Positions 1-7,567 of a stretch of 64,000 nt of DNA are shown here, one piece after another (the first letter of the stretch is position 1; every line of letters begins with the position of its first letter). The stretch is from Aeromonas hydrophila subsp. hydrophila ATCC 7966 (lineage in GTDB: Bacteria > Pseudomonadota > Gammaproteobacteria > Enterobacterales > Aeromonadaceae). The stretch covers positions 538,501 to 602,500 of the forward strand of contig NC_008570.1 in the NCBI RefSeq assembly GCF_000014805.1, in the 5' to 3' direction. Below the pieces are notes generated by a model. That model saw only the letters and a list, made by a program, of their open reading frames with translations. It ran no database searches and had not been told where the DNA came from. Position numbers and translations under genes: made by a program.

Positions 1-394
1 CGGCTTTGGCGTAGTCCGGCAGGAAGCGCATCGGGCTGCCGTCCTTGCGCACGAACATGTCGAGCAGCAGCGGCAGAATGCCGGAGCTCTCGGCGAAGTG
101 GAGCCACTGCAGGTACTCGGCATAGTCGGGGCTATCTTGAGCCGGTGCCAGCCGTTCCGGGGCATGGCGGGCGATCAGGTACTCGGTGATGGCACCGGAT
201 TCCGCCAGTACCCGGCCGTCGAACTCGATGACCGGCGACTTGCCGAGGGGGTGGATGGCCTTGAGCTCGGGCGGCGCCAGAAAGGTGGCGGCATCGCGCT
301 GATACGCCTTGATCTCATAGGGCAGGCCCAGCTCTTCGAGCAGCCAGATGATGCGTTGGGAGCGGGATTTGTTCAGGTGGTGCAGGACTATCAT
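1..394 (-). CDS. Glutathione S-transferase family protein (3' end beyond window)
   Basis: The minus frame starts at ATG 394-392 and reads off the left edge without a stop. The N-terminus reads MIVLHHLNKSRSQRIIWLLE, a thioredoxin-fold GST start, and is followed by an SPVIEFDGRVLAESGAI segment. That segment is the glutathione-contacting cis-Pro/E-S motif typical of GST N-terminal domains. The first part of the helical C-terminal domain follows. About 131 codons are visible, against roughly 200-230 in a full GST. The expected role is cytosolic glutathione conjugation or peroxide detoxification; the substrate cannot be judged. The gene lies downstream of metY on the same strand, but a terminator at 462-489 separates them. 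Confidence 0.85.
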   Translation of the reverse strand, partial: MIVLHHLNKSRSQRIIWLLEELGLPYEIKAYQRDAATFLAPPELKAIHPLGKSPVIEFDGRVLAESGAITEYLIARHAPERLAPAQDSPDYAEYLQWLHFAESSGILPLLLDMFVRKDGSPMRFLPDYAKA

Positions 395-461
395 GGAAAC
401 CTCGACGCAGTGACGGAAGGCGGTGATACGCAGCAGCGCGGTGGCGGGTTCACCGCTGGCC

Positions 462-489
462 AAAAAAGAGCGGGCTGGATGCCCGCTCC
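462..489 (-). terminator. Rho-independent terminator after metY
   Basis: An 8-bp GC-rich stem (468-475 pairs with 481-488, loop TGGAT) is followed on the minus strand by six T residues (462-467). It starts 14 bases past the metY stop. Confidence 0.85.
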
Positions 490-502
490 TGCGTTGACTG
501 AC

Positions 503-1771
503 TCAGGCCTCCAGCGCCTGATCCAGATCCGCCAGAATGTCCTCGATGGCCTCGATCCCCACCGACAGCCGGATCATCTCAGGTTTCACGCCGGCTTTGG
601 CCTGCTCCGCCTCGCTCAACTGGCGATGGGTGGTGGAGGCGGGGTGGCAGGCCAGCGACTTGGCATCGCCGATGTTGACCAGCCGCTTGAAGATCTTGAG
701 CGCATCGTAGAAGCGCACGCCGGCCTCGTAGCCATCCTTCAGCCCGAACGAGAGGATGGCCGAGGGGCGGCCAGCCATGTATTTCTCCGCCAGCAGGTAG
801 TGGGGGTGACCCGGCAGACCGGCGTAGCTGACCCATGCCACCTTGGGGTGGTGCTTGAGGTGGTGGGCCACCCGCAGGGCGTTGTCCACGTGGCGCTCCA
901 TGCGCAGGCTCAGGGTCTCCAGCCCCTGCAGCAGCAGGAAGGCGTTCATCGGCGCCAGTGCGGCGCCGGTATTGCGCAGCGGCACGGTGCGCACCCGGCC
1001 GATGAAGGCGGCCGGGCCAAAGGCCTCGGTGTAGACCACCCCGTGATAAGAAGGCTCGGGTTTGGTCAGCTGGGGGAAGCGCTCGGCGTGATCCGCCCAG
1101 GGGAACTTGCCCGAGTCGACGATGACGCCACCCAGCGAGTTGCCGTGGCCGCCGACATATTTGGTCAGGCTGTGGACGACGATGTCGGCGCCGTGTTCGA
1201 TGGGTTTGCACAGCACCGGGGTGGCGACCGTGTTGTCGACGATGAGCGGCACGCCGCGGGCGTGGGCCACCTTGGCGAAGGCCGCCAGATCGACGATGTT
1301 GCCGGCCGGGTTGCCTATGCTCTCGCAGTAGACCGCCTTGGTCTTGTCGTCGATGAGGGCGGCGATGGCCTCGGCACTGTCATCCTTGGCGAAGCGCACC
1401 TCGACCCCGAAACTCGGCAGCATGTGGGCGAACAATGTGTAGGTGCCGCCATAGAGCTGGGGTGTGGAGACGATGTTGTCACCGGCTGCGGTCAGCGCCT
1501 GGATGGCGTAGGTGATGGCGGCGGAACCCGCCGAGACCACCAGGCCGGCGATGCCCCCTTCCAGCGCGGCCATCCGTTGCTCCAGCACATCGTTGGTGGG
1601 GTTCATGATGCGGGTGTAGATGTTGCCTGGTACCGCCAGATTGAACAGATCCGCCCCGTGCTGGGCGCTCTCGAACTCGTAGGCCACCGTCTGGTAGATG
1701 GGCACGGCAACGGCCTTGGTGGTGGGGTCGCTGGTAAAGCCGTGGTGCAGGGCCAGGGTCGCATCTTTCAT
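503..1771 (-). CDS. metY: O-acetylhomoserine aminocarboxypropyltransferase (sulfhydrylase)
   Basis: This PLP enzyme of the Cys/Met-metabolism family has 422 residues. It is expected to convert O-acetylhomoserine and sulfide to homocysteine in methionine synthesis. The Schiff-base lysine lies in HSLTKYVGGHGNSLGG, near Lys204. The IYTRIMNPTND and ESIGNPAGNIVDL segments are also typical. Length fits MetY (about 425) better than MetB or MetC (about 385-400). ATG 1771 is chosen because AAGGAG lies six bases upstream; an adjacent GTG at 1774 would sit too close to it. A MetJ-like operator at 1810-1833 suggests repression by MetJ with S-adenosylmethionine. The gene is probably monocistronic. Confidence 0.93.
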   Translation of the reverse strand: MKDATLALHHGFTSDPTTKAVAVPIYQTVAYEFESAQHGADLFNLAVPGNIYTRIMNPTNDVLEQRMAALEGGIAGLVVSAGSAAITYAIQALTAAGDNIVSTPQLYGGTYTLFAHMLPSFGVEVRFAKDDSAEAIAALIDDKTKAVYCESIGNPAGNIVDLAAFAKVAHARGVPLIVDNTVATPVLCKPIEHGADIVVHSLTKYVGGHGNSLGGVIVDSGKFPWADHAERFPQLTKPEPSYHGVVYTEAFGPAAFIGRVRTVPLRNTGAALAPMNAFLLLQGLETLSLRMERHVDNALRVAHHLKHHPKVAWVSYAGLPGHPHYLLAEKYMAGRPSAILSFGLKDGYEAGVRFYDALKIFKRLVNIGDAKSLACHPASTTHRQLSEAEQAKAGVKPEMIRLSVGIEAIEDILADLDQALEA

Positions 1772-1809
1772 CACACACTCCTTGTTGGATGTTGCTGGGT
1801 AGCAGTTAT

Positions 1810-1833
1810 AGATGGATAGACGTCCAATCTATC
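1810..1833 (-). promoter_or_regulatory. MetJ-box-like operator upstream of metY
   Basis: Three abutting 8-mers lie 39 bases upstream of metY. The central one, AGACGTCC (1818-1825), matches the MetJ consensus AGACGTCT at 7 of 8 positions, and the left one (1810-1817) at 5 of 8. The outer parts form a GATAGA/TCTATC inverted repeat. Binding by MetJ is inferred from the motif and the neighbouring methionine gene. Confidence 0.7.
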
Positions 1834-1927
1834 AGGCCCAGCGTCGATGTAAACCACCCAATCCGGCAAAGCAATTGCGCCCGCTGGTGAACTGCGTTCT
1901 CCCTTGCGCGATCCGGGCGAGAGGGGC

Positions 1928-2104
1928 TCAGAGGCGGCGGCGATACTCCCGATCGTCGATCTGGTTCATATCCCACTGCATCAGGCGGTTGAGCTGGCTC
2001 ATGGGATCCTCGATCAGGGTCAGCGGCCTGGGCAGGATCCGCTTGAAGTAACGGCGCAGGATCTGCTGGATCCGGTTCGGTTTGATGGGGTTGGCATGGC
2101 TCAT
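1928..2104 (-). CDS. 58-residue basic protein of unknown function, divergent from the SgrR-type gene
   Basis: ATG 2104-2102 opens a 58-codon frame ending in TGA at 1928-1930, with GGAG seven bases upstream of the start. The product is Arg-rich and has no obvious signal peptide or membrane helix. It starts MSHANPIKPNRIQQILRRYF and ends DDREYRRRL. I do not recognise the family. It is transcribed away from the SgrR-type regulator. In Escherichia coli the divergent partner of sgrR is the sgrS RNA, which encodes the small protein SgrT. The position is therefore suggestive, but I see no sequence likeness to SgrT and do not assign that function. Confidence 0.6.
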   Translation of the reverse strand: MSHANPIKPNRIQQILRRYFKRILPRPLTLIEDPMSQLNRLMQWDMNQIDDREYRRRL

Positions 2105-2204
2105 GATGGTGCTCCTCTGCTGTGGTTCTCACGTTCGCCAGCAGTATTGAGCTAAAATGCGGAAGTAAAAACTGATGACTTTCAGCAACAGGATTTCCCC
2201 TTTT

Positions 2205-3938
2205 ATGCCCACCAGTCGCCTCTACCAGCAATTCCAACGGCTCGCCCAGCAGCTTGGCTGCGACGAGCGGGAGATCAGCCTCGCCGAGGTAGCGGATCTG
2301 CTCTGCTGCACCCCGCGCAACGCTCGCCTGCTGCTGCGCCGCATGCAGGATCAGGGCTGGCTCAGCTGGGCGGCAGAAGCCGGGCGGGGGCGGCGCTCCC
2401 GGCTCACCCTGCTCGACAACCAGGAGAGCCTGACCCGGCGCCGGCTGCGGGATCTGCTCAGCCAGGGCCAGCTGGCGCAGGCGGTGCGGCTGGCCGAAGA
2501 TCGCCTCGATCTGCTCACCCCGCTGCTGATCGAGCAGCTCGGCCAGGCTACCCGGGAAGGGCGCCAGATCCTGCGGGTGCCCTACTACCGGCCGCTGCCG
2601 CGCCTGCTGCCCACCGGCCCGCTGCGTCGCTCCGAAATCCACCTGAGCCGCCAGATCTTCAATGGCCTGACTCGGCGAAATGAGGAAAATGGGGAAATCG
2701 AGGGGGATCTGGCCCACCACTGGGAGTGTCTGGGCCCCTGCCACTGGCGCTTCTACCTGAGGCCGGCGGTGCGTTTTCACCACGGCCGCGAGCTGGTGGT
2801 GGAGGATGTGGTGGAGAGCCTGCTGGCCCTGCGGGATCGCCCGCTGTTTGCCCATCTGGCGCGGCTGGAGAGCCCCTGGCCGCGCACCCTGGATCTTCAT
2901 CTCGACAGCCCGGATCCTCTGCTGCCCCAGCTGCTGGCCGAGCCGGTGGCGGCCATCCTGCCGCGCGAGCTCAAGGAGGAGGCGGGCTTTGCCCTGCAGC
3001 CGGTAGGCACAGGCCCCTACCGGGTGACCGCCAACGACCCGCTGCAACTGTGCCTCGAGGCATTCGACGACTACTTCGGCCTGCGGGCCCTGCTCGACGA
3101 GATCGACATCTGGATGCTGCCGGAGCTGGCGGAGCGGCTGGAGAGCCACCTGCAGCTGGGGCGCGACAGCCCCGAACTCGGCACCATGCGCGGCGAGTCC
3201 GAGCTGGAATCCGGCTGCTACTTCCTGCTGCAGGACGACAGATCCGCATCCTTGCAGGATCCCGCCCTGCGCCAGTGGCTGGCCGGCCTGCTCAACCCCA
3301 TCGCCCTGATGGCGCGGGTCGCCCCCGAGCTGCAGCGGGGCTGGACCAGCGCGCTCGGTCTCTTGCCCCACTGGCGCGAGGCGCAGCCGGCCCCGCTGCC
3401 GATGCCGGAACAACTGCCGCGCCAGCTGGTGCTGGCCTGCTTCAACCAGCACCTGGAATTCAACGAGTGCGCCAACGCCATGAGCAGCCTGCTGGCAGAG
3501 CAGGGGATCCGGCTCGAGGTGCGCACCCTGGATTACGGCCGCTGGGTAAGCGGGGTGGACGAGGATGTGGATCTCTGGCTCGGCACCCTCAACCTGGAGC
3601 ACGAACACGCCTTCGCCCCCTACGCCTGGTTGCAGGGCACCCCGCTGCTGCGCAAGGTGTGGGGCAGCCAGCAACGTCTGTGGCAGGGGCTGACGCAGTG
3701 GCGTGCCAGCGGCGAGGAGCCGGGGCCGCGCGCCCTGCTGGCAAGCGTGCAGCAGCAGGGCTGGTTCGTGCCGCTGTTTCACCACTGGCTGGAGCTGGAG
3801 AGCCGGGTCGGCGTGCACGGGGTACGGATGACGGCGCTCGGCTGGTTCGATTTTCGCAGCGCCTGGCTGCGCCCGGAGCTGGCCGTCGGCGGCGGCGATA
3901 CGACGGGGGAGCTTGAGTCCAAAGGCGGGCCGCGTTAG
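2205..3938 (+). CDS. SgrR family transcriptional regulator
   Basis: The protein has 577 residues from ATG 2205. The N-terminal 90 or so residues form an SgrR-type winged helix, running from MPTSRLYQQFQRLAQQLG to the W-E/A-AGRGRRSRLT segment at its end. The rest (about 95-560) resembles a family-5 extracellular solute-binding protein, as in E. coli SgrR, which senses sugar-phosphate stress. An in-frame ATG at 2175 would add ten residues; 2205 is preferred because it aligns with the SgrR start, though neither has a strong ribosome site. A thioesterase gene follows after 35 bases, probably co-transcribed. The ligand is unknown. Confidence 0.85.
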   Translation: MPTSRLYQQFQRLAQQLGCDEREISLAEVADLLCCTPRNARLLLRRMQDQGWLSWAAEAGRGRRSRLTLLDNQESLTRRRLRDLLSQGQLAQAVRLAEDRLDLLTPLLIEQLGQATREGRQILRVPYYRPLPRLLPTGPLRRSEIHLSRQIFNGLTRRNEENGEIEGDLAHHWECLGPCHWRFYLRPAVRFHHGRELVVEDVVESLLALRDRPLFAHLARLESPWPRTLDLHLDSPDPLLPQLLAEPVAAILPRELKEEAGFALQPVGTGPYRVTANDPLQLCLEAFDDYFGLRALLDEIDIWMLPELAERLESHLQLGRDSPELGTMRGESELESGCYFLLQDDRSASLQDPALRQWLAGLLNPIALMARVAPELQRGWTSALGLLPHWREAQPAPLPMPEQLPRQLVLACFNQHLEFNECANAMSSLLAEQGIRLEVRTLDYGRWVSGVDEDVDLWLGTLNLEHEHAFAPYAWLQGTPLLRKVWGSQQRLWQGLTQWRASGEEPGPRALLASVQQQGWFVPLFHHWLELESRVGVHGVRMTALGWFDFRSAWLRPELAVGGGDTTGELESKGGPR

Positions 3939-3973
3939 CCTGAGCGCGGTCCAACGACAAGGAGTCGATATCC

Positions 3974-4369
3974 ATGCTGGAAATGCAGATCCAACCCCGT
4001 TTTCAAGAGACAGATGCCCTCGGCCACATCAACAACACGGTGCCGGCGGTCTGGTTTGAATCGGCCCGCGACCCGCTGTTTCGCATCTTCTCCCCCGAGC
4101 TGGATGTGCACAACTGGCATCTGATCATCGCGGGCTACACGGTGCAGTTCAAACGGGAGCTGTTCTACGGCCAGCAGGTATTGATCAAAACCGGGGTCCG
4201 CCGCATCGGCTCCAGCTCCTTCACGCTCTGGCAGGAAGCCTGGCAGGGGGACGAGCTGGCGGTGACCGCCGAAACCACCCTGATCCATTTTGACTACCAG
4301 TCCCGCCAGTCCATTCCCCTGAGCGATCGCCACCGGGAGGGGCTGCGGGCCTGGCTGATAGAAAGCTAA
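3974..4369 (+). CDS. Acyl-CoA thioesterase, hot-dog fold (4HBT/YbgC type)
   Basis: The protein has 131 residues, the usual size for a single hot-dog-fold thioesterase. The active-site segment ETDALGHINN (Asp14) is near the N-terminus, followed by the long hot-dog helix (VWFESARDPLF). It is expected to hydrolyse acyl-CoA in the cytosol; chain length is not predictable. An AAGGAG sequence lies nine bases before ATG 3974. The gene sits 35 bases after the SgrR-type gene and 31 bases before the exported protein at 4401, so the three may form one transcript ending at the terminator at 5133-5161. Confidence 0.87.
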   Translation: MLEMQIQPRFQETDALGHINNTVPAVWFESARDPLFRIFSPELDVHNWHLIIAGYTVQFKRELFYGQQVLIKTGVRRIGSSSFTLWQEAWQGDELAVTAETTLIHFDYQSRQSIPLSDRHREGLRAWLIES

Positions 4370-4400
4370 CCTTGGCCCACCGGCCAATCACAGGACACTT

Positions 4401-5114
4401 ATGCGCAATACCGTGATCGCCCTGAGCCTCGGCTTGGGACTGGGGCTCTGCTCCCTGCCTTCCGTGGCGGCCTCCCTCGCCGAGCAGTTCTCCCTGATGG
4501 AAAAGGGGGCCGAGAGCGCCCTCGATACCCGTCTGTTCAGCCACGACGGCGTCGACATCAAGGCCTGGGTGGATGGTGCTCCCGTCATCATCGCCGTGCC
4601 CATCATGAACGAGCAGGGCAAGCTGGAAGGGGAGAGCCGCTACTACTTCAAGGGCGGCAAGCTGTTCGGGGTGAAGGAGCCCGCCGCCCAGTTCGCCTTT
4701 GACGACGGCGGCAAGCTGACCCAGTGGCTGGACGAGAAGGGGCAGCCCGCCGAGTTCGTCAGCAAGATGAGCATGCAGCAGCGGGAAGTCTGGCTTACCA
4801 AACGGGCGGCCGAGCTGGGCAAACTGTTTGCCCAGAGCCCGGCCGAACAGAAGGCGGCCAAGGGGGGCGTCAAGCTCAAGGGAGCGGAGCTCGCCCACTG
4901 GCTCTGCAACGGCAAGCTGATGGCACTGGCCGGGGGCGACAAGGTGACCTTCGAGCAGGCCAAGCTCAAGACCCGCGCCGAGGGTATCGAGGGGGAAGTC
5001 TCCCTGCGCCAGGAGAAGGGGTGGCAGGATCTGAGCCTCAAGTGCGAGGTGCAGGGATCCCAGGTGACCCGCCTTACCTGGCAGCCGCTGCCGGGTGCCA
5101 ACAAGCCGCAGTAA
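4401..5114 (+). CDS. Exported protein of unknown function
   Basis: The protein has 237 residues. A clear signal peptide (MRNTVIALSLGLGLGLCSLP, cleavage probably after SVAA near residue 24) predicts a periplasmic location. The mature part is Lys/Glu-rich and mostly alpha/beta in character, with two cysteines (LCNGK and LKCEV) that could form a disulfide. It has no membrane segment. I do not recognise the family. AGGAC lies just before the start. It is the last gene of the rightward group, with a strong terminator 20 bases after its stop. Confidence 0.8.
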   Translation: MRNTVIALSLGLGLGLCSLPSVAASLAEQFSLMEKGAESALDTRLFSHDGVDIKAWVDGAPVIIAVPIMNEQGKLEGESRYYFKGGKLFGVKEPAAQFAFDDGGKLTQWLDEKGQPAEFVSKMSMQQREVWLTKRAAELGKLFAQSPAEQKAAKGGVKLKGAELAHWLCNGKLMALAGGDKVTFEQAKLKTRAEGIEGEVSLRQEKGWQDLSLKCEVQGSQVTRLTWQPLPGANKPQ

Positions 5115-5132
5115 GCGCGGCAGTATCAAAGC

Positions 5133-5161
5133 AAGGGGCCCAGATATGGGCCCCTTTTTAT
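5133..5161 (+). terminator. Rho-independent terminator
   Basis: A perfect 7-bp stem (GGGGCCC at 5135-5141, GGGCCCC at 5148-5154, loop AGATAT) is followed by five T residues. It lies between convergent genes and serves the rightward group; on the minus strand the T tract is weak. Confidence 0.85.
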
Positions 5162-5178
5162 TTTGGTTATTGTGGCGG

Positions 5179-5922
5179 TTACTCGCCCAGCCTGAGCCGG
5201 GTGAGGGCCTCCACCCGCCGCCATTGGTCGGGCTCGAACCAGCGCGCCAGGATCTCCGGTTGCTGTTCGGCCCGCCGCTCGGCGGGCAGGGGCTTGCTCT
5301 CGGCCAGATAGCCGGCCAGCTGCTGCTCGAACCCCTGCTGACTCTCCGCCAGCTGGTGCAGCCGGTCCGCCGCCTCCGGCCCCAGCTGCTCGCGCAGCAC
5401 GGCGTCACGCTCGGCCGCCGGCAGCCGCTCCAGACTCTGCAGGTCGCCGAGCAGGCGGCTGTTGGCCTCCGCCTCCCGAAACCACTGGGGCTGCTCCGCT
5501 AGCCAGAGCTCAAGCTCGCTCGCCAGCAGCGGCTTGTCGGCATCGCCAGCCTCCGCCAGCGCCTTGCGGCGCAGGGTCCACTGCTCCATCAGCCGATCTT
5601 CGGCAAACAGCTGCTCCTGCTCGGCCGGGGTGAAGCTCTGCTGGCGCAACTGCTCGCGCTCGTCGAACAGCACCTGCAGGCTGGCCAGGCCCGGATCGGT
5701 CGGTACCGTCAGGCTGCCCTCGGCGGCGAGAAAGGCTTCATAGCGGGCCTGCAGCGAGCTCTCATCGGGCGAGGAGGCCGCTTGCCGGGCCAGGGGGGAG
5801 CTCGGCCCGGCCTCGTCCACCGGGGGAGTGGCTGGGGTGGAGTTCGGGGCGGGCCACAGCTGCCAGCCGCCCAGCAGCAGGGCCGCACCCAGCGGAGCGG
5901 CCATCAGCCATGCCTTGTTCAT
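5179..5922 (-). CDS. Lipase chaperone (steric foldase, LifO/LipB type)
   Basis: The protein has 247 residues, shorter than Pseudomonas foldases (about 340). An N-terminal membrane anchor (MNKAWLMAAPLGAALLLGGW) is followed by a Pro/Ser-rich linker and a long charged helical part rich in Glu, Gln, Arg and Leu. The ARYEAFLAAEGS segment resembles the conserved RxxFxxxLS region of lipase foldases. It should fold the secreted lipase in the periplasm while staying anchored in the inner membrane. ATG 5922 overlaps the lipase stop codon (ATGA), so the two genes are translationally coupled. Longer upstream readings of the frame run inside the lipase gene and are rejected. Confidence 0.85.
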   Translation of the reverse strand: MNKAWLMAAPLGAALLLGGWQLWPAPNSTPATPPVDEAGPSSPLARQAASSPDESSLQARYEAFLAAEGSLTVPTDPGLASLQVLFDEREQLRQQSFTPAEQEQLFAEDRLMEQWTLRRKALAEAGDADKPLLASELELWLAEQPQWFREAEANSRLLGDLQSLERLPAAERDAVLREQLGPEAADRLHQLAESQQGFEQQLAGYLAESKPLPAERRAEQQPEILARWFEPDQWRRVEALTRLRLGE

Positions 5923-6830
5923 AACCCCAGTCTCTGCAGGCGGTTGGCGTGCTGGCGATAGAGGCTGATCGGGTCGGTCTCGAACAGGTGGCGAATGCCG
6001 AACGACTGGTTCACCTCGTCCAGGTGGTTCATCCGGTAGTCGGTGCCGATCACCTTGCCGAGGTGGCTGCTGCATACTCCGACCAGGCCGTCGTTGGGCT
6101 CCTTGAAGAAGCTGCCGGTCAGCGCCAGCGCCGGATCCACCGGATCCAGGATGTTTGTCATGGTGCCGCGCCCGCTCCAGGAGAAGTAGTAGACCCCGTT
6201 GGCGGCCTGCATGGGCCCTTCACCGCAGTACTGGTTGGGCAGCCCCTCCGGGTAGCGCTGGTTGAAGCGCTGGGCGCCGGCGCTGGTGAGGGCGTCGAGG
6301 GCGGCGAGGGGATCCTGCGGCAGCTGGCTACCGCCGGAGAGCAGCGAGATGACCCCGGACAGGGCGGAGGCGGCGGCCACCGCCAGCTTCTCGGCCACCG
6401 AGCCTGGTGCCACGTTGGCGCGCACCAGATCGGCGATCTCCGAGCCGTAGTTGACCCCGCCCACACTGGTGGCGGAGGCGACCAGCTCAGGGGCGACCGA
6501 GGCGACATAGCGAATGGTGGGGCCGCCGTGGGAGTGGCCGATGAGGTTCACCTTCTCCGCCCCGGTGATGGCGAGCACCTGCTGCACCTGCTTGAGCAGC
6601 TGCTCACCGCGCAGTTCCGAGCTCTGGGTGGCGGAGACCTGGGCCACGTAGACCCTGGCGCCATCCCGGGTCAGCGCCTGGGGGATGCCGTAGAAGTAGT
6701 CGACCCCGAGCAGCTTGTCGAAGCCGAACAGACCGTGCACCAGCACTATGGGGTAGCGGGTCTGGGTATAACCTGCCGCCTGGCCCAACATGGGCAGGGC
6801 GCACAGCAGCACCAATAGCCATTTTTTCAT
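5919..6830 (-). CDS. Secreted triacylglycerol lipase, foldase-dependent (family I)
   Basis: The protein has 303 residues. A signal peptide (MKKWLLVLLCALPMLGQA, cleavage after QAA) leads into AGYTQTRYPIVLVHGLFGFD, the typical start of Pseudomonas/Vibrio family I lipases with the oxyanion segment HGLFG. The nucleophile is in GHSHGG (Ser100). The DGLVGVCSSHLGKVIG region carries the likely catalytic Asp and His plus one cysteine. Export through Sec and type II secretion is expected from the family. ATG 6830 has AAGGA eight bases upstream; the ATG at 6839 abuts it and is less likely. The foldase gene follows with a four-base overlap. Confidence 0.92.
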   Translation of the reverse strand: MKKWLLVLLCALPMLGQAAGYTQTRYPIVLVHGLFGFDKLLGVDYFYGIPQALTRDGARVYVAQVSATQSSELRGEQLLKQVQQVLAITGAEKVNLIGHSHGGPTIRYVASVAPELVASATSVGGVNYGSEIADLVRANVAPGSVAEKLAVAAASALSGVISLLSGGSQLPQDPLAALDALTSAGAQRFNQRYPEGLPNQYCGEGPMQAANGVYYFSWSGRGTMTNILDPVDPALALTGSFFKEPNDGLVGVCSSHLGKVIGTDYRMNHLDEVNQSFGIRHLFETDPISLYRQHANRLQRLGL

Positions 6831-6951
6831 CTTGTCCATCCTTGTGAATAAGGTTGCCGCAGCGGCAACCACCGGCCTCATGCCAGTACCGACCAGCATG
6901 ATGGAGCGGGACATTTGCATCTGTGCAAATGATCACCAAACAGACAGATTC

Positions 6952-6980
6952 AAAAAAGCCCTACCCATATGGGCAGGGCT
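6952..6980 (-). terminator. Leftward terminator with no assigned gene, upstream of lipase
   Basis: An inverted repeat (6958-6966 with 6971-6979, one mismatched pair, AT-rich centre) is followed on the minus strand by six T residues (6952-6957). No leftward gene lies between here and the SanA-like gene ending at 8236. The transcript it ends must therefore start in the short region to its right. Confidence 0.8.
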
Positions 6981-7026
6981 GTTGGCGGTGCCGGCACAAC
7001 TATCCCTTGTGTTCGCCGCTCACATA
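6953..7026 (-). ncRNA. Candidate Fur-regulated small RNA, about 70-75 nt
   Basis: Read leftward from the Fur-box region, this stretch folds as a first hairpin (CACAA/TTGTG arms, loop GGGATAG, with outer GCGG/CCGC pairing), a short linker, and a rho-independent terminator ending in T6. No ORF of useful length is present: the only ATG is followed at once by TGA. Its size, hairpin-plus-terminator layout and position next to a Fur box resemble RyhB-type RNAs, but I do not see the RyhB core sequence. The 5' end is a guess. Confidence 0.45.
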
Positions 7027-7028
7027 AG

Positions 7029-7047
7029 TTAAATAATAATTATTATC
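7029..7047. promoter_or_regulatory. Fur box in the divergent region before the sodA operon
   Basis: The 19-mer matches the Fur consensus (GATAATGATAATCATTATC) at 14 positions. It sits 20 bases before the rightward gene at 7067 and within the likely promoter of the leftward candidate RNA. Iron-dependent repression of both directions is inferred. Confidence 0.7.
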
Positions 7048-7066
7048 ATTTGTGGTGTTGAGGATC

Positions 7067-7546
7067 ATGGCGGCGAGCTGGGTAAGAGGATGGGTGGGGA
7101 CGGAGGAGAGCGACAGCAGCATGGTGCACTGGAAGGTGCAGACCATGAGCGGCAATCGCCACTTCGATGCCGGTGAGCACGGCAAGGCGCTCTCCTGCTA
7201 TCAGCAGGCGCTGTGGCTGGCCCGCCAGCAGTTTACCGGCTGGCACGACGTGGATGAGGCGGTCGCCGCGCTGGTGGTGGCCCACCACAATCTGGCGGAT
7301 CTGCTGGTCGCCATGGCGCGGCCGGAGCGGGCTGCCGACCTGCTGTGCCACATCCACGACTGCCTGCTTGCCACCAGCCAGTCGCCGGCCAGCCCAGATC
7401 CTCTGCGAGATGCGGCCCTGCGCCACACCCGCAGCACCCATGCCGAGCTGCTCGCCTTCCTGCGCAAACACGGCAACCACGACGGCATCCGCCGCTGCCT
7501 CGGCCAGTGCCTGTGCCAGACCGAGTCCGCCCGCCAACTGCATTAA
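7067..7546 (+). CDS. Protein of unknown function upstream of sodA
   Basis: The protein has 159 residues if translation starts at ATG 7067, where GAGG lies three bases upstream. A later ATG at 7121 (MVHWKVQTMSGNRHFDAG) is where the conserved-looking part begins and is an alternative start. The sequence is helical, rich in Ala, Leu, His and Cys, and includes GEHGKALSCYQQALWLARQQ, which resembles one tetratricopeptide unit. It is separated by 21 bases from sodA and shares the Fur-box promoter. In Pseudomonas an unknown gene also precedes a Fur-controlled sodA. I cannot assign a function. Confidence 0.7.
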   Translation: MAASWVRGWVGTEESDSSMVHWKVQTMSGNRHFDAGEHGKALSCYQQALWLARQQFTGWHDVDEAVAALVVAHHNLADLLVAMARPERAADLLCHIHDCLLATSQSPASPDPLRDAALRHTRSTHAELLAFLRKHGNHDGIRRCLGQCLCQTESARQLH

Positions 7547-7567
7547 TCACAATAAACAGAGGTGACC

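Noticed and set aside
98..1819. Long plus-strand open frame of 573 codons opposite metY
   Set aside because: It is antisense to metY and the GST gene, both of which have clear motifs and ribosome sites. Long antisense frames are common in GC-rich coding DNA.
1806..3818. 670-codon minus-strand frame opposite the SgrR-type gene
   Set aside because: Composition is Gln/Pro/Arg-rich with no domain; it is the shadow of the SgrR-type gene.
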